Source: Spirosoma linguale DSM 74 (GTDB taxonomy: Bacteria; Bacteroidota; Bacteroidia; Cytophagales; Spirosomataceae). From it: 64,000 nucleotides of DNA. Below, one piece after another: positions 49,191 through 56,737 of the stretch. Within the stretch, counting starts at the first letter, position 1; each line of letters opens with the position of its first letter. The stretch spans positions 4,993,001-5,057,000 of the forward strand of contig CP001769.1 of NCBI GenBank assembly GCA_000024525.1. Direction: 5' to 3'. Below the pieces are notes generated by a model. It saw only the letters and a list, made by a program, of their open reading frames with translations. It ran no database searches and was not told the DNA's origin. The position numbers and the translations under genes are program-made.

Positions 49191-50234
49191 TTAAACTACA
49201 TAAGGCTTTATAACTCGGGCATTGATTTTCTTCAGTTCGACAAAGAGCCGGTTGAGCATGGCGTCGTCGCGGTAAAGGCCAATGATGGAACCGCCGGAAC
49301 CCGTAAAGGATGCCGATGCGCCACAGGCACGGGCCGTTTCGATTAAGCTACGATTTCGGTCGCTGATGGTATAAATCTGAGACCGCAAATCGAAATTACG
49401 GTTCACAAGGTCGTTCAGTAGCTTGGTATCCTGATTTAACATGGCCTCCCGACCTTCGTGCGCAACGTTGGCAATGGCGCTCATGGTGTCGACCACAATG
49501 GGCTCGCCTTTAAGCCACCGCGTCCGAACGTCGTTGTGTACACGTCCGGATTGTTTACCCAGATCGGTATTGTACGCGATGTACAGTTTGGGCAGCAGCC
49601 GGGAGTCGAGGGGTTCGTACTGACCGTATCCCTGGCGTTCCATCGTTTCGCGCTCAAAATCCATGTATACGCAACCCTCATAACACTGAATAACGCGATC
49701 CTGAAGCCCGGCAGTAATGCCCAGCTCTTCCGCTTCGGTGGCCAGCACCAGGTTGGGTAATATCGGCAGCGGGATTTCTACGTTGTAGAACTGCATCAAC
49801 GCCCGAAATGTGGCCACAATAATGGCGCTGGAACCCGATAGTCCTACCTGCCGGGGGATGGACGTGTTGTACCGAATCGAAAAATTCTGGTTGGGAAGCC
49901 GGATATGCTCTGATTCGCAGTATTCAGCAAATTTTTTAACCGCAGCTTTTAAGAGCGGCACTCCTCCGTGGTACCCGAGCATACTAACCGAATCGCGCAG
50001 ATGGTGCAGACTCCGGAACACGTTGGTATCCTGCGACTGGGGTTCAATGTGTAGTTCGGGCGACGGGTAAAGCGTTACAGACGCTCCAAAATTCCGGACG
50101 GTGATCGCAATGGTTTTACCAAAAAATCCATCGGACGGGTTACCTAGCAGGCCCGCCCGAGCATAAGCGCGGGTTTCGATGAGCAAAACAGTATAGCGAA
50201 GGATATCTCCGCTGGCTAATAGATTAAGCGACAA
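49191..50234 (-). CDS. GHMP-family sugar kinase, glucuronokinase-like
   Basis: 347-residue GHMP kinase. The N-terminal RAYARAGLLGNPSDGFFGKT matches the plant glucuronokinase signature; PRQVGLSGSSA is the ATP-binding glycine loop and GASASFTGSGGSIIGLY the third motif. These kinases make a sugar-1-phosphate (glucuronic acid 1-phosphate in plants), a direct substrate for a UDP-sugar pyrophosphorylase such as the adjacent GalU-like enzyme. The first 25 residues before RAYARAG may be partly non-coding, but no later ATG fits. Substrate inferred from motif and neighbour. Confidence 0.82.
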   Translation of the reverse strand: MSLNLLASGDILRYTVLLIETRAYARAGLLGNPSDGFFGKTIAITVRNFGASVTLYPSPELHIEPQSQDTNVFRSLHHLRDSVSMLGYHGGVPLLKAAVKKFAEYCESEHIRLPNQNFSIRYNTSIPRQVGLSGSSAIIVATFRALMQFYNVEIPLPILPNLVLATEAEELGITAGLQDRVIQCYEGCVYMDFERETMERQGYGQYEPLDSRLLPKLYIAYNTDLGKQSGRVHNDVRTRWLKGEPIVVDTMSAIANVAHEGREAMLNQDTKLLNDLVNRNFDLRSQIYTISDRNRSLIETARACGASASFTGSGGSIIGLYRDDAMLNRLFVELKKINARVIKPYVV

Positions 50235-50284
50235 GTTTACGAAAGAATTGGCATCCTGAACGAGAAAGCCTCGTCCACAGGATA

Positions 50285-50317
50285 ATAAAAAAGCGACCGG
50301 TTTACTTTCCGGTCGCT
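50285..50317 (-). terminator. Rho-independent terminator after the acidic protein gene
   Basis: 9-bp stem agcgaccgg/ccggtcgct (50292-50300, 50309-50317) followed on the minus strand by a T run at 50285-50291. It ends the 50347-50829 gene and separates it from the kinase gene. Confidence 0.88.
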
Positions 50318-50346
50318 CACGTATATAGATTGTCTACTATAAGTGA

Positions 50347-50829
50347 CTACTTGGCATCGTCTTTCTGCACGCTTTCCTTGTCTTTGCCTGTGTAGCCAAC
50401 GTTATGCGGATCGTACCCTTTGTTTGGGTCATCACCCTCTTCCAGATACGTTGCGTCAGACCGGTGAAGCAGGGCGTCATCCGATGGATTTTCAGCCACT
50501 TCGCTCAATTTTTTGGCTGCCTCATCGCTCATCATACGGCCTTGGGGCGCTTCCGAAATGGCATCGGCATCGACGTCCCATTCCTGCGAGGTGCCCAGGC
50601 TTTCACCACGTGGGTCACCTGCCCGGCCTTCGCCCGTGTTTGCTTCGCGGGTGTCGTGCGTTATATCTCTGTTTTCGGTATCCATATCCATACCCGACGT
50701 TGTGCCGATCTGATTCGTACCAACCCCTTCCGACTCACGACCGTAGTCGGAATCGCCATGCTGGTTAGGGTCTTTCGAATAGAAATCAGGATCGAGTTTG
50801 TCGGGATCGAATGGTGATGTAGTTGCCAT
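50347..50829 (-). CDS. Acidic, probably disordered hypothetical protein
   Basis: 160 residues, rich in Asp, Glu, Gly, Thr and Ser, few hydrophobics, no signal peptide. Contains FDPDKLDPDFYSKDPNQHGD at the start and many short Asp/Glu-Gly segments. Resembles in composition, but not clearly in sequence, the small acidic proteins at 13.0, 13.5 and 17.8 kb. A clean terminator follows, supporting expression. Stress-related disordered proteins of this type are common in soil Bacteroidota; function unknown. Confidence 0.7.
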   Translation of the reverse strand: MATTSPFDPDKLDPDFYSKDPNQHGDSDYGRESEGVGTNQIGTTSGMDMDTENRDITHDTREANTGEGRAGDPRGESLGTSQEWDVDADAISEAPQGRMMSDEAAKKLSEVAENPSDDALLHRSDATYLEEGDDPNKGYDPHNVGYTGKDKESVQKDDAK

Positions 50830-50886
50830 AGCGTTAAGTGTTATTTTACGCTATAACCCGGAAAGGCGGTGGGTTGTTTTGGAGTA

Positions 50887-50960
50887 GGTGGAGTAGTGAA
50901 ATAAGTGGAGTAGGTTAACTAATTAGACGTTTCCTAACTCCACTTATTTTACTAATCCAC
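50887..50960. repeat. Imperfect hairpin, family C (copy 2), overlapping a gene end
   Basis: Left arm gtggagtagtgaaataagtg and right arm complementary (cacttattttactaatccac), about 28 bp each. The right arm lies inside the coding end of the XRE gene and supplies its last residues (SGLVK) and stop. Confidence 0.8.
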
Positions 50961-51312
50961 TTTTCTTCATCTCCGCCAGCAGTTGATCGTTGGTTTGTTG
51001 GAGCAGGGCTACCCGCTCGTTCAGCTGAAAGAGCAGAAATTCCATATTCCGCAATCGTTCTTCGGTAGTGATGGCCGCCGAGGGCGAACTCAGTACTTTA
51101 AACATGAGGCCTTCACCCCGCAGCAGCCAGTCGCCGTTCACCTGCGGATAGGCCACCAGAATCTTTTCGAGAGTATCGTAGCGGGGTTTTAACCGACCGT
51201 GCAAAATATGATAAACTTTCTCGCCCCGGTGTTCGCCCAGTTGTCTGGCGAATTCGAGAACGCTGATGCCAAGCGAATCAATCAGTTGCTGGAGCCGGAG
51301 ATGAATGGTCAT
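50944..51312 (-). CDS. XRE-like helix-turn-helix regulator
   Basis: 122 residues. N-terminal HTH (about 5-70): LQQLIDSLGISVLEFARQLG ... KVYHILHGRLKPRYDTLEKIL ... VNGDWLLRGEGLMF, the pattern of phage-type repressors. The C-terminal 40 residues (LRNMEFLLFQLNERVALLQQ) form a likely coiled-coil dimer. Divergent from the RecE-like module. An 18-bp palindrome TTACA-N8-TGTAA lies 4-21 bp before its start and a second one at the divergent promoter, so it likely represses both. The final residues come from a family C repeat arm. Confidence 0.8.
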   Translation of the reverse strand: MTIHLRLQQLIDSLGISVLEFARQLGEHRGEKVYHILHGRLKPRYDTLEKILVAYPQVNGDWLLRGEGLMFKVLSSPSAAITTEERLRNMEFLLFQLNERVALLQQTNDQLLAEMKKSGLVK

Positions 51313-51315
51313 AAC

Positions 51316-51333
51316 TTACAGTTTTCTATGTAA
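51316..51333. promoter_or_regulatory. Operator-like palindrome 1 (TTACA-N8-TGTAA)
   Basis: ttacagttttctatgtaa, 18 bp, lies 4-21 bp upstream of the XRE start codon, where a bound repressor would block its own transcription or translation start. Confidence 0.5.
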
Positions 51334-51542
51334 AAACAAACAGGAATGTGGGCTGAACAGATCGGATGGACTGGAAACGGGTTTACCTTTTCCCAAAGTT
51401 CCCGTCGGCAACCTAAAAACCGGCAAAACAAGGCCCATAAACAGCCTTGTAAGGAACTTTTTCAGCCTGATGGACTTCAACCCTTCCAGCTTGTTTCGGA
51501 TGTCTTCACGGGTCGAAATTACTTATAAAACGGGCTTGTTTT

Positions 51543-51560
51543 TTACACAGTTTTGTGTAA
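51543..51560. promoter_or_regulatory. Operator-like palindrome 2 (TTACACA-N4-TGTGTAA)
   Basis: ttacacagttttgtgtaa, 18 bp, same TTACA-N8-TGTAA frame as palindrome 1 and with a longer 7-bp stem. It overlaps the candidate -7 element of the rightward promoter, a classical repression position. Confidence 0.55.
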
Positions 51561-51646
51561 CTTTAAGTCAGTAAACACGACCCCTTAAAAAGGCAAAAGG
51601 GACCTCAAAATGGGCCCCCTGCTTGAACAGTAAACAACAAATACTA

Positions 51647-52285
51647 ATGAACACACAAAACAAAAGCCAAATCGAGACAATTCAAAGCGGTAGCTCACTT
51701 AAACCGTATCAAAAGATTCACGAATTGACTGGCGAGGTCGTGAATAAATATAAATACCTGGAAGGGCACCCCCGCCAATATCGGTTCGACGCCAAAGAAG
51801 GTATCTTCAATATCAACGGCAATGAAAAACTGGGCCGAACACTCACCTTTCAGCCAATTGCCTGGCGCATTTTTACGGATAATATCCTGAACATGGGCAC
51901 TAAAAACTGGGCGGAAATTTTCTTTATCGATGAGAAAAATTGTGTGTCTGCGGTGCTCTTTCACGGCTATTCGGTCGACAATATTTTCCGGCTCATCGAA
52001 CCGCTTTATTATGACGACCTGACCCTGGCCGATGTGGTGATCACGGCGGTAGCCGAGAAAAAAGAGAACAACAAAATTCAGCCGAAAGGGGTGTATTACA
52101 TCGCCAACTTCACGTACAAAATGGCTGATGTTGAGAAAACAAAGGAGTTAAAACAGTTTGCGCAGGAGGTTAAGGTATTTCGGCAGGAGACCCTGACGGA
52201 CATTGCCAACATTAAAACGGCCATGAACTACTACAATCCTTTTGCCAACCCGGTAGATGAGCCTGTTTTACTGGCCGCCGGATAA
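51647..52285 (+). CDS. Hypothetical protein of the RecE-like module
   Basis: 212 residues from ATG 51647 (a TTG at 51623 is the alternative). Contains YKYLEGHPRQYRFDAKEGIF, LTFQPIAWRIFTDNILNMG and a C-terminal helical, charged region (KTKELKQFAQEVKVFRQETL). No domain recognised with confidence. Position directly before a RecE/ExoVIII-like nuclease and after a phage-type operator is where phages carry recombination or ssDNA-annealing proteins, but no RecT/Bet motif is seen. Function open. Confidence 0.65.
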   Translation: MNTQNKSQIETIQSGSSLKPYQKIHELTGEVVNKYKYLEGHPRQYRFDAKEGIFNINGNEKLGRTLTFQPIAWRIFTDNILNMGTKNWAEIFFIDEKNCVSAVLFHGYSVDNIFRLIEPLYYDDLTLADVVITAVAEKKENNKIQPKGVYYIANFTYKMADVEKTKELKQFAQEVKVFRQETLTDIANIKTAMNYYNPFANPVDEPVLLAAG

Positions 52286-52308
52286 TTTCATCCCTCTTCT
52301 GTTCGCTT

Positions 52309-53118
52309 ATGATTTCTCAATTGCTGACAACGGCACAACAGCCGCTCTATACACCGGGTGGCGATACACTGGGTGACGATTACCGCGCGCTGCCCAGGAT
52401 ATCGAATTCGGATTTGACCCGGCTCAAGGAAGAACACCTTGGGTACTGGTCGGTGCCGTCGGCGCGGTTTATTCCCGAAAAAACCAAGGCATTTGGCCGG
52501 GCGTTTCACCAGCACCTGCTCGAACCCGAAACGGTGGGCACGGTACTGGCGCAATTGCTGCCTGATCTGGTTGACCCCGCAGGCCGTCCGGAACTCAATG
52601 CGTTGGCTCCTGCTCAGGAAAAGCAGTTGCAGACCCTGATGCAAACCATTCGGCAGGACGCTTTTTGCCGGCGTTACCTGCGGCTGTCGGAGCGGGAACG
52701 GATTGTGCTGTCGACAGAACCAACAACCGGCGTGGCCTGCAAAGCACGGCTGGACATGGTGTACACGAGTCCCAAGCGCCGGAATGCGCTTGTTATTGAC
52801 CTAAAAACAACGTCGGCTCGCACACAGGCCCAGTTTCTGGAATCCTGCTACACATACGACTACGACCGGCAGGCGGCTTTTTACCTCGACAGTCTACGTC
52901 ATGCCGATAGCCGGGAATGGCACACAACGAAGCAGTTTCGCTTTGTGTTCGTTGGCATCATGAAACAAAGCCCGCATCGCCTGTTTGCCGTTGACGCCAC
53001 GTCGATTCCGGGATTTATTGACTACGGCCGGAAGAAATACCGCTTCTGGCTCCGCAAATGGCGGGATGAGCAGGTTACGGAGCAGCCAATGGCTTCGGCC
53101 TGGAGTATGAGTGCCTAA
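52309..53118 (+). CDS. PD-(D/E)XK nuclease, RecE/exodeoxyribonuclease VIII-like
   Basis: 269 residues. Nuclease core: His67 in FGRAFHQHLLEP, Asp149 in ACKARLDMV, the D-x-K pair Asp164-Lys166 in VIDLKTTS, and Gln188 in DYDRQAAFY. This is the motif order of phage-type PD-(D/E)XK exonucleases (DUF3799/RecE C-terminal type), which resect double-stranded DNA for annealing recombination. It lies 23 bp after the preceding gene, same operon. The next small gene begins 13 bp after its stop. Confidence 0.85.
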   Translation: MISQLLTTAQQPLYTPGGDTLGDDYRALPRISNSDLTRLKEEHLGYWSVPSARFIPEKTKAFGRAFHQHLLEPETVGTVLAQLLPDLVDPAGRPELNALAPAQEKQLQTLMQTIRQDAFCRRYLRLSERERIVLSTEPTTGVACKARLDMVYTSPKRRNALVIDLKTTSARTQAQFLESCYTYDYDRQAAFYLDSLRHADSREWHTTKQFRFVFVGIMKQSPHRLFAVDATSIPGFIDYGRKKYRFWLRKWRDEQVTEQPMASAWSMSA

Positions 53119-53131
53119 ATCAACAACCGTT

Positions 53132-53479
53132 ATGAACGCTTCCATTATAACCCTTACCCCTGCCGAACTCCACTTTGACTGGGGTACCGATGGGCTGGTA
53201 CTGTGGATTGAAGAACTGGACGGCGCCGATAGTCTGGCGGGTCAGATGAGCGAGGTAATGGACCGCATTGCTTTTGCCATCGAACTGCAAACGGGCTGGG
53301 ATCACCGGACGGATGGCGACACCCTGCATCCGCTTTACGGCTACCGGCTGCTGCTACGCGATGCATCGGGGCTGTGGAACGCCGTTCAAACCGACGAGAC
53401 GGGCCACTTTGCCGGTCTCACCCCCCTCGAAGAAATGGACTACGAAGTGGCGTATGATAAAGTGATGTGGATTGAATGA
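53132..53479 (+). CDS. Small hypothetical protein, last gene of the RecE-like module
   Basis: 115 residues from ATG 53132. Acidic, Trp-rich (HFDWGTDGLVLWIEEL ... KVMWIE). No domain recognised. Spacing to the nuclease gene suggests co-transcription and perhaps co-function. A family C hairpin follows about 10 bp after its stop. Confidence 0.65.
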   Translation: MNASIITLTPAELHFDWGTDGLVLWIEELDGADSLAGQMSEVMDRIAFAIELQTGWDHRTDGDTLHPLYGYRLLLRDASGLWNAVQTDETGHFAGLTPLEEMDYEVAYDKVMWIE

Positions 53480-53490
53480 GTCGTCAGGTT

Positions 53491-53564
53491 AGTAAGTAGT
53501 AAGTGGCTGTTGCAGGATATTTGCTTTCGTGACAACCATTTACTACTTCATTACTCTCCCACTT
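53491..53564. repeat. Imperfect hairpin, family C (copy 3)
   Basis: gttagtaagtagtaagtgg and a complementary arm (ccatttactacttcattac) with an approximately 29-nt loop, downstream of the module. The least perfect copy. Confidence 0.6.
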
Positions 53565-53645
53565 CACCACTTTACTATTTCCCGTGCAACCTTTCTGGGC
53601 CAGTCGGCATCTTTCATGAAAAGTCACCTGAAATCTCAGAAACTC

Positions 53646-54419
53646 ATGAAAGCTATTCTCCTCTCGCTACTGTTTGCCCTTGCGGTCCTGGCTCCTGCGC
53701 TGGCCCAGAAAACCATTGACGCTAAAGATATTATCGACAAAATAAATCGGAAAGAAAGCGTCTCCTATCAGGATGTTACCATCCGTGGCGACCTCGACCT
53801 GACCAACTTAGCTAACCGGAAAGAGTCAAGGGAAGGCGGCTGGGGCGACTCGCGTCAGTACCTGAGTGTGGTTGAAGCACCACTATCGTTCAAAAACTGC
53901 ACGTTTACGGGCAAAGTACTGGCCTATCGGACAGAAGATCAGGACCGGCGGCTTATCAAGGTGAGCAACATCGTTTACAATGCCGATTTTGCCGAAGCCG
54001 TTACCTTCGACGGCTGCCAGTTTGAAGATGATGCGGCCTTCAAATACTCGTTGTTCAGCCAGCGGGCTATTTTTACCAACAATAATTTCCGGAATGGGGC
54101 GCTGTTCAAATACACCAAATTTCGCGACGACGCCGATTTTGCCGGCTCTACCTTCCGCGACTATGCCGACTTTAAATACACTAAATTCGATGAGTCGTCG
54201 TCGTTCAGAAAAGTAGCTTTTGAGCGGTACGCCGATTTTAAATACACGAAGTTCGATGAGCGTGTGGATTTCAGCCAGGCCCGGTTCAACAGCACTGCCG
54301 ATTTTAAATACACACACCTGCCCCGTGGTACGAATTTCGACGATACCCGGTTTACCGGCTCTACCGATTTTAAATACACCACCCTCGACGGACGCAAGTT
54401 CTCGCCATCCAGTCGGTAA
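53646..54419 (+). CDS. Secreted pentapeptide-repeat protein with 11/22-residue periodicity
   Basis: 257 residues from ATG 53646, which gives the signal peptide MKAILLSLLFALAVLAPALAQ (an ATG at 53616 is possible). The mature part has a DIIDKINRKESVSYQDVTIRGDLDL start typical of Bacteroidota pentapeptide proteins. The second half has Phe residues spaced 5,6,5,6, and every second 11-residue unit reads FKYT(K/H), giving a 22-residue super-repeat (ADFKYTKFDE ... F ... F). It should fold as a right-handed quadrilateral beta-helix. Function unknown; probably periplasmic or surface. Confidence 0.85.
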   Translation: MKAILLSLLFALAVLAPALAQKTIDAKDIIDKINRKESVSYQDVTIRGDLDLTNLANRKESREGGWGDSRQYLSVVEAPLSFKNCTFTGKVLAYRTEDQDRRLIKVSNIVYNADFAEAVTFDGCQFEDDAAFKYSLFSQRAIFTNNNFRNGALFKYTKFRDDADFAGSTFRDYADFKYTKFDESSSFRKVAFERYADFKYTKFDERVDFSQARFNSTADFKYTHLPRGTNFDDTRFTGSTDFKYTTLDGRKFSPSSR

Positions 54420-54420
54420 G

Positions 54421-54510
54421 TAGGTGTAGTACGTGAAATGGGTGTAGTGAGTGAAGTGGTTACGAAAAGAACTACTTCACTCACTACACCCATTTCACGT
54501 ACTACACCTA
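54421..54510. repeat. Perfect 37-bp hairpin, family C (copy 4)
   Basis: Arms 54421-54457 and 54474-54510 are fully complementary (left begins taggtgtagtacgtgaaatg). The arms themselves consist of short gtgtagt/gtgaaat units. Starts 2 bp after the pentapeptide gene stop. Confidence 0.9.
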
Positions 54511-54603
54511 TTTCATTAACTCCACTTATTTCACATACTCCACCAATTAACCAATCAACCAGTTAACCAGTTACTAATAACCAGGAACCAACTACTCAAC
54601 GCT

Positions 54604-55791
54604 TTGAAACGTGCCACTAAAATTTTCATTGCCCTTGTCGTTCTGCTGATCATTGCCCGATTGTTGCTGCCCTACTTTGTTTTGCGGTATGTCAACAAGA
54701 CGTTAGCCGACATGGGGAGCTACACAGGCCACGTCGAAGACATTGATATTCAGCTCATTCGCGGAGCTTACCAGATTGATGGACTCCGCATCCGCAAAAT
54801 CAATGGCAAGATAAAAGAGCCGTTTATCTACATCCCCAAAACCGATTTATCCGTCGAGTGGAAGTCGCTGTTCAAGGGAAAACTGGTCAGTGAAGTAGAA
54901 TGCTACGAACCCGAAGTGAATTTTGCGTTCAGCGAAAGCGAAGCCAGCAGCCAGACCGGGGCCGATGTAGACTGGACCGCTTACTTAAAAAAGTTGCTAC
55001 CCATCAGCATCAACCGGTTCGCCATAATTAATGGCCGAGTCGACCTGACCAGCCTGGTTACGCAACCCCGCGCCGATCTGTCCATCCGGAAACTACAGGG
55101 CGAAATCCGGAACATTCGGAACGTGGAGGATAAGAATAAGAAACTCCCCTCGCCGGTTGTGGCATCGGGCGATGTACCCGGCTACGGCGGCACCATGAAT
55201 TTTTCGGCAAATATGAATTTGCTGAAAGAGATGCCGGATTTCGACTATAATCTGCGCTTCACCGACCTCCAGTTGGTAAAGCTCAACCCGCTGGCAAAAG
55301 CCTACGCTAATCTAGACTTTGAGCGTGGAACGGTCAGTGTGTATAGTGAGATGGCCATGCTCAATGGCAAGCTGAACGGCTACCTCAAGCCCCTTACCAA
55401 GGGGATGCAGATTTTTAAACTCAACGAGCACGAAGGGCGTTCGGTGGGGCGCTTCTTTACCGAACTACTGGCCCAGGGCGGAACCGCCATCCTTAAAAAC
55501 CAGAAACACGATCAGGTGGCTACCCGTGTGCCGCTGAGTGGCACAGTCGATAACATCAAAACATTCGTCTGGCCAACTATTTTTGGCGTACTACGCAACG
55601 CCTACATCGAAGCCTTCAAAGGGGAATTCGATAACAACATTACCCTGAGCGACGCACTCAAAAATGTAAAGGAAGACTTTAAAGAAAAACGGGCGGAACG
55701 GAAGGCCGAGCGAAAAGAAAAACGCGCTGAGCGAAAAGCCGAACGCAAAGCGAAACGAGCCAAACGAAAGGCCGAACGCGCGAAAAAGTAA
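54604..55791 (+). CDS. AsmA/DUF748-like membrane-anchored protein with a basic tail
   Basis: 395 residues. Start is TTG at 54604; the next ATG (residue 37) would delete the N-terminal anchor (IFIALVVLLIIARLLLPYFV), so TTG is well supported. The body is an AsmA/DUF748-type beta-rich domain (VEDIDIQLIRGAYQIDGLRI, then KTDLSVEWKSLFKGKLV), a family linked to lipid or envelope homeostasis. The last about 40 residues are a Lys/Arg/Glu/Ala tract of repeated KRAERKAE units, probably a single long charged helix. Convergent with the small secreted protein gene. Confidence 0.82.
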   Translation: MKRATKIFIALVVLLIIARLLLPYFVLRYVNKTLADMGSYTGHVEDIDIQLIRGAYQIDGLRIRKINGKIKEPFIYIPKTDLSVEWKSLFKGKLVSEVECYEPEVNFAFSESEASSQTGADVDWTAYLKKLLPISINRFAIINGRVDLTSLVTQPRADLSIRKLQGEIRNIRNVEDKNKKLPSPVVASGDVPGYGGTMNFSANMNLLKEMPDFDYNLRFTDLQLVKLNPLAKAYANLDFERGTVSVYSEMAMLNGKLNGYLKPLTKGMQIFKLNEHEGRSVGRFFTELLAQGGTAILKNQKHDQVATRVPLSGTVDNIKTFVWPTIFGVLRNAYIEAFKGEFDNNITLSDALKNVKEDFKEKRAERKAERKEKRAERKAERKAKRAKRKAERAKK

Positions 55792-55884
55792 TACCGCTCC
55801 GGCGGCCCGGCGACCGTCCCGGTCGGGTGGTAAGCTAGTTACTTCACACCCGACCGGGACGGTCGCCGGGCCGCCGGAGCGGTA
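55792..55884. repeat. Perfect 38-bp GC-rich hairpin
   Basis: Arms 55792-55829 and 55847-55884 fully complementary, 17-nt loop, left arm beginning taccgctccggcggcccggc and itself containing a smaller palindrome (accgtcccggt). It begins right after the stop at 55791 and ends 5 bp before the convergent gene. Bidirectional terminator or mobile palindrome; not clearly related to families A-C. Confidence 0.9.
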
Positions 55885-55889
55885 CTACA

Positions 55890-56249
55890 TTACTGGCTCC
55901 TTCTTCGGCGAATCAGCGTGTCCTTACGGGCACCGGAGTCGGTTCGGCGGGGTACATACCGGTTTCGGGTCTTTTGTACGCCTGCATCCTTTTCCATCTT
56001 GTAGGACGGAATGGCATTGTCTTTACTTTCCAGATTGTCCTTCAGCGATGGTGGGGGAATGGGCTTGTTTGACCGCGCGGTTGCAGCCGATGTCGCTTTA
56101 GGTTTAGTCGCATTCGCATTCGCCGTTGTCGATTTCGGTGCATTCGACCCTGCTGATGATCCTTTGGGTGTTGTCTGAGCCATTGCCGTCGTGGCCAACA
56201 GCATGACACCTATCACTAGTTTTAGCATAACGTTTTGTTGAGTTTTCAT
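55890..56249 (-). CDS. Small secreted protein with Ala/Thr/Ser/Lys-rich body and basic end
   Basis: 119 residues. Signal peptide about 1-25 (ending TAMAQ). Body of Ser, Thr, Ala, Asn and Lys, then a more ordered PSLKDNLESKDNAIPSYKME segment and a basic RRRRSQ end. No known domain. Same strand as, and 20 bp downstream of, the similar small secreted protein at 56270-56545, so probably one operon. Confidence 0.72.
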   Translation of the reverse strand: MKTQQNVMLKLVIGVMLLATTAMAQTTPKGSSAGSNAPKSTTANANATKPKATSAATARSNKPIPPPSLKDNLESKDNAIPSYKMEKDAGVQKTRNRYVPRRTDSGARKDTLIRRRRSQ

Positions 56250-56269
56250 TGAACATACTATACAGGCAA

Positions 56270-56545
56270 CTACCGCCGAACGCTGTCGACCTTGGTAGCT
56301 CCTCCCCGCCGGAGCGAATCGGGTGGCAGCCGCCGTTGCTTCCGGTTTTTAGGTAAGGTTGTGTCGATACCGGCTTCCATCTTCATCCGCTGCTGCCGGT
56401 TCATTTTAACTTTTGGCTGCGCCGGATTCGCCTGCCGCGTATCGGTCGTAGAGGTCGACTGCTGCATGGTAGGCGACTGATTACTTTGTGCGTAGGCGCC
56501 TGCACTCAGCGCCATAGCCAGTAAGCCAAACAAGAACCGTTTCAT
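56270..56545 (-). CDS. Small secreted basic protein
   Basis: 91 residues from ATG 56545, giving the signal peptide MKRFLFGLLAMALSAGAYAQ; a frame extending to 56644 is not needed. Body is Gln/Ser/Thr-rich with a basic KMNRQQRMKMEAG stretch and an RRGGATKVDSVRR end. No domain recognised. Divergent from the ECF sigma gene, and possibly under its control, though no evidence is seen. Confidence 0.7.
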   Translation of the reverse strand: MKRFLFGLLAMALSAGAYAQSNQSPTMQQSTSTTDTRQANPAQPKVKMNRQQRMKMEAGIDTTLPKNRKQRRLPPDSLRRGGATKVDSVRR

Positions 56546-56737
56546 AATCTCGTTGAGTTCGTATGCCTTTGTAACGACCTGAGCCGACAATTGGTTATAC
56601 CTATGTCGGGTTAATGAGTAAGTGAGCCCGTTCAGCAACGCCATCGTTCGTACAGTATTCTGTTCGTAAAGGAGTTACTGATCCATTATGGAATTTCGCC
56701 GGTTTCTGCATCTACCGGATAAGCAGTCCAGCAAAGT

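Larger units (their letters stand above)
51313..51646. promoter_or_regulatory. Divergent regulatory region of the XRE/RecE-like module
   Basis: 334 bp between the XRE gene and the divergent module. It holds two similar operator-like palindromes (listed separately) and a promoter-like TTG (51536-51538), 19 bp, TAACTTTA (51558-51565) arrangement fitting the Bacteroidota -33/-7 pattern. A frame at 51305-51574 is not supported. Confidence 0.55.

Noticed and set aside
51305..51574. 89-codon frame in the regulatory gap of the XRE module
   Set aside because: Overlaps both operator-like palindromes and the candidate promoter, and has no conserved motif.
50944..53479. Complete prophage
   Set aside because: Only a repressor-like gene and a RecE-like nuclease with two unknown proteins are present; no integrase, terminase, capsid, tail or attachment site was recognised.
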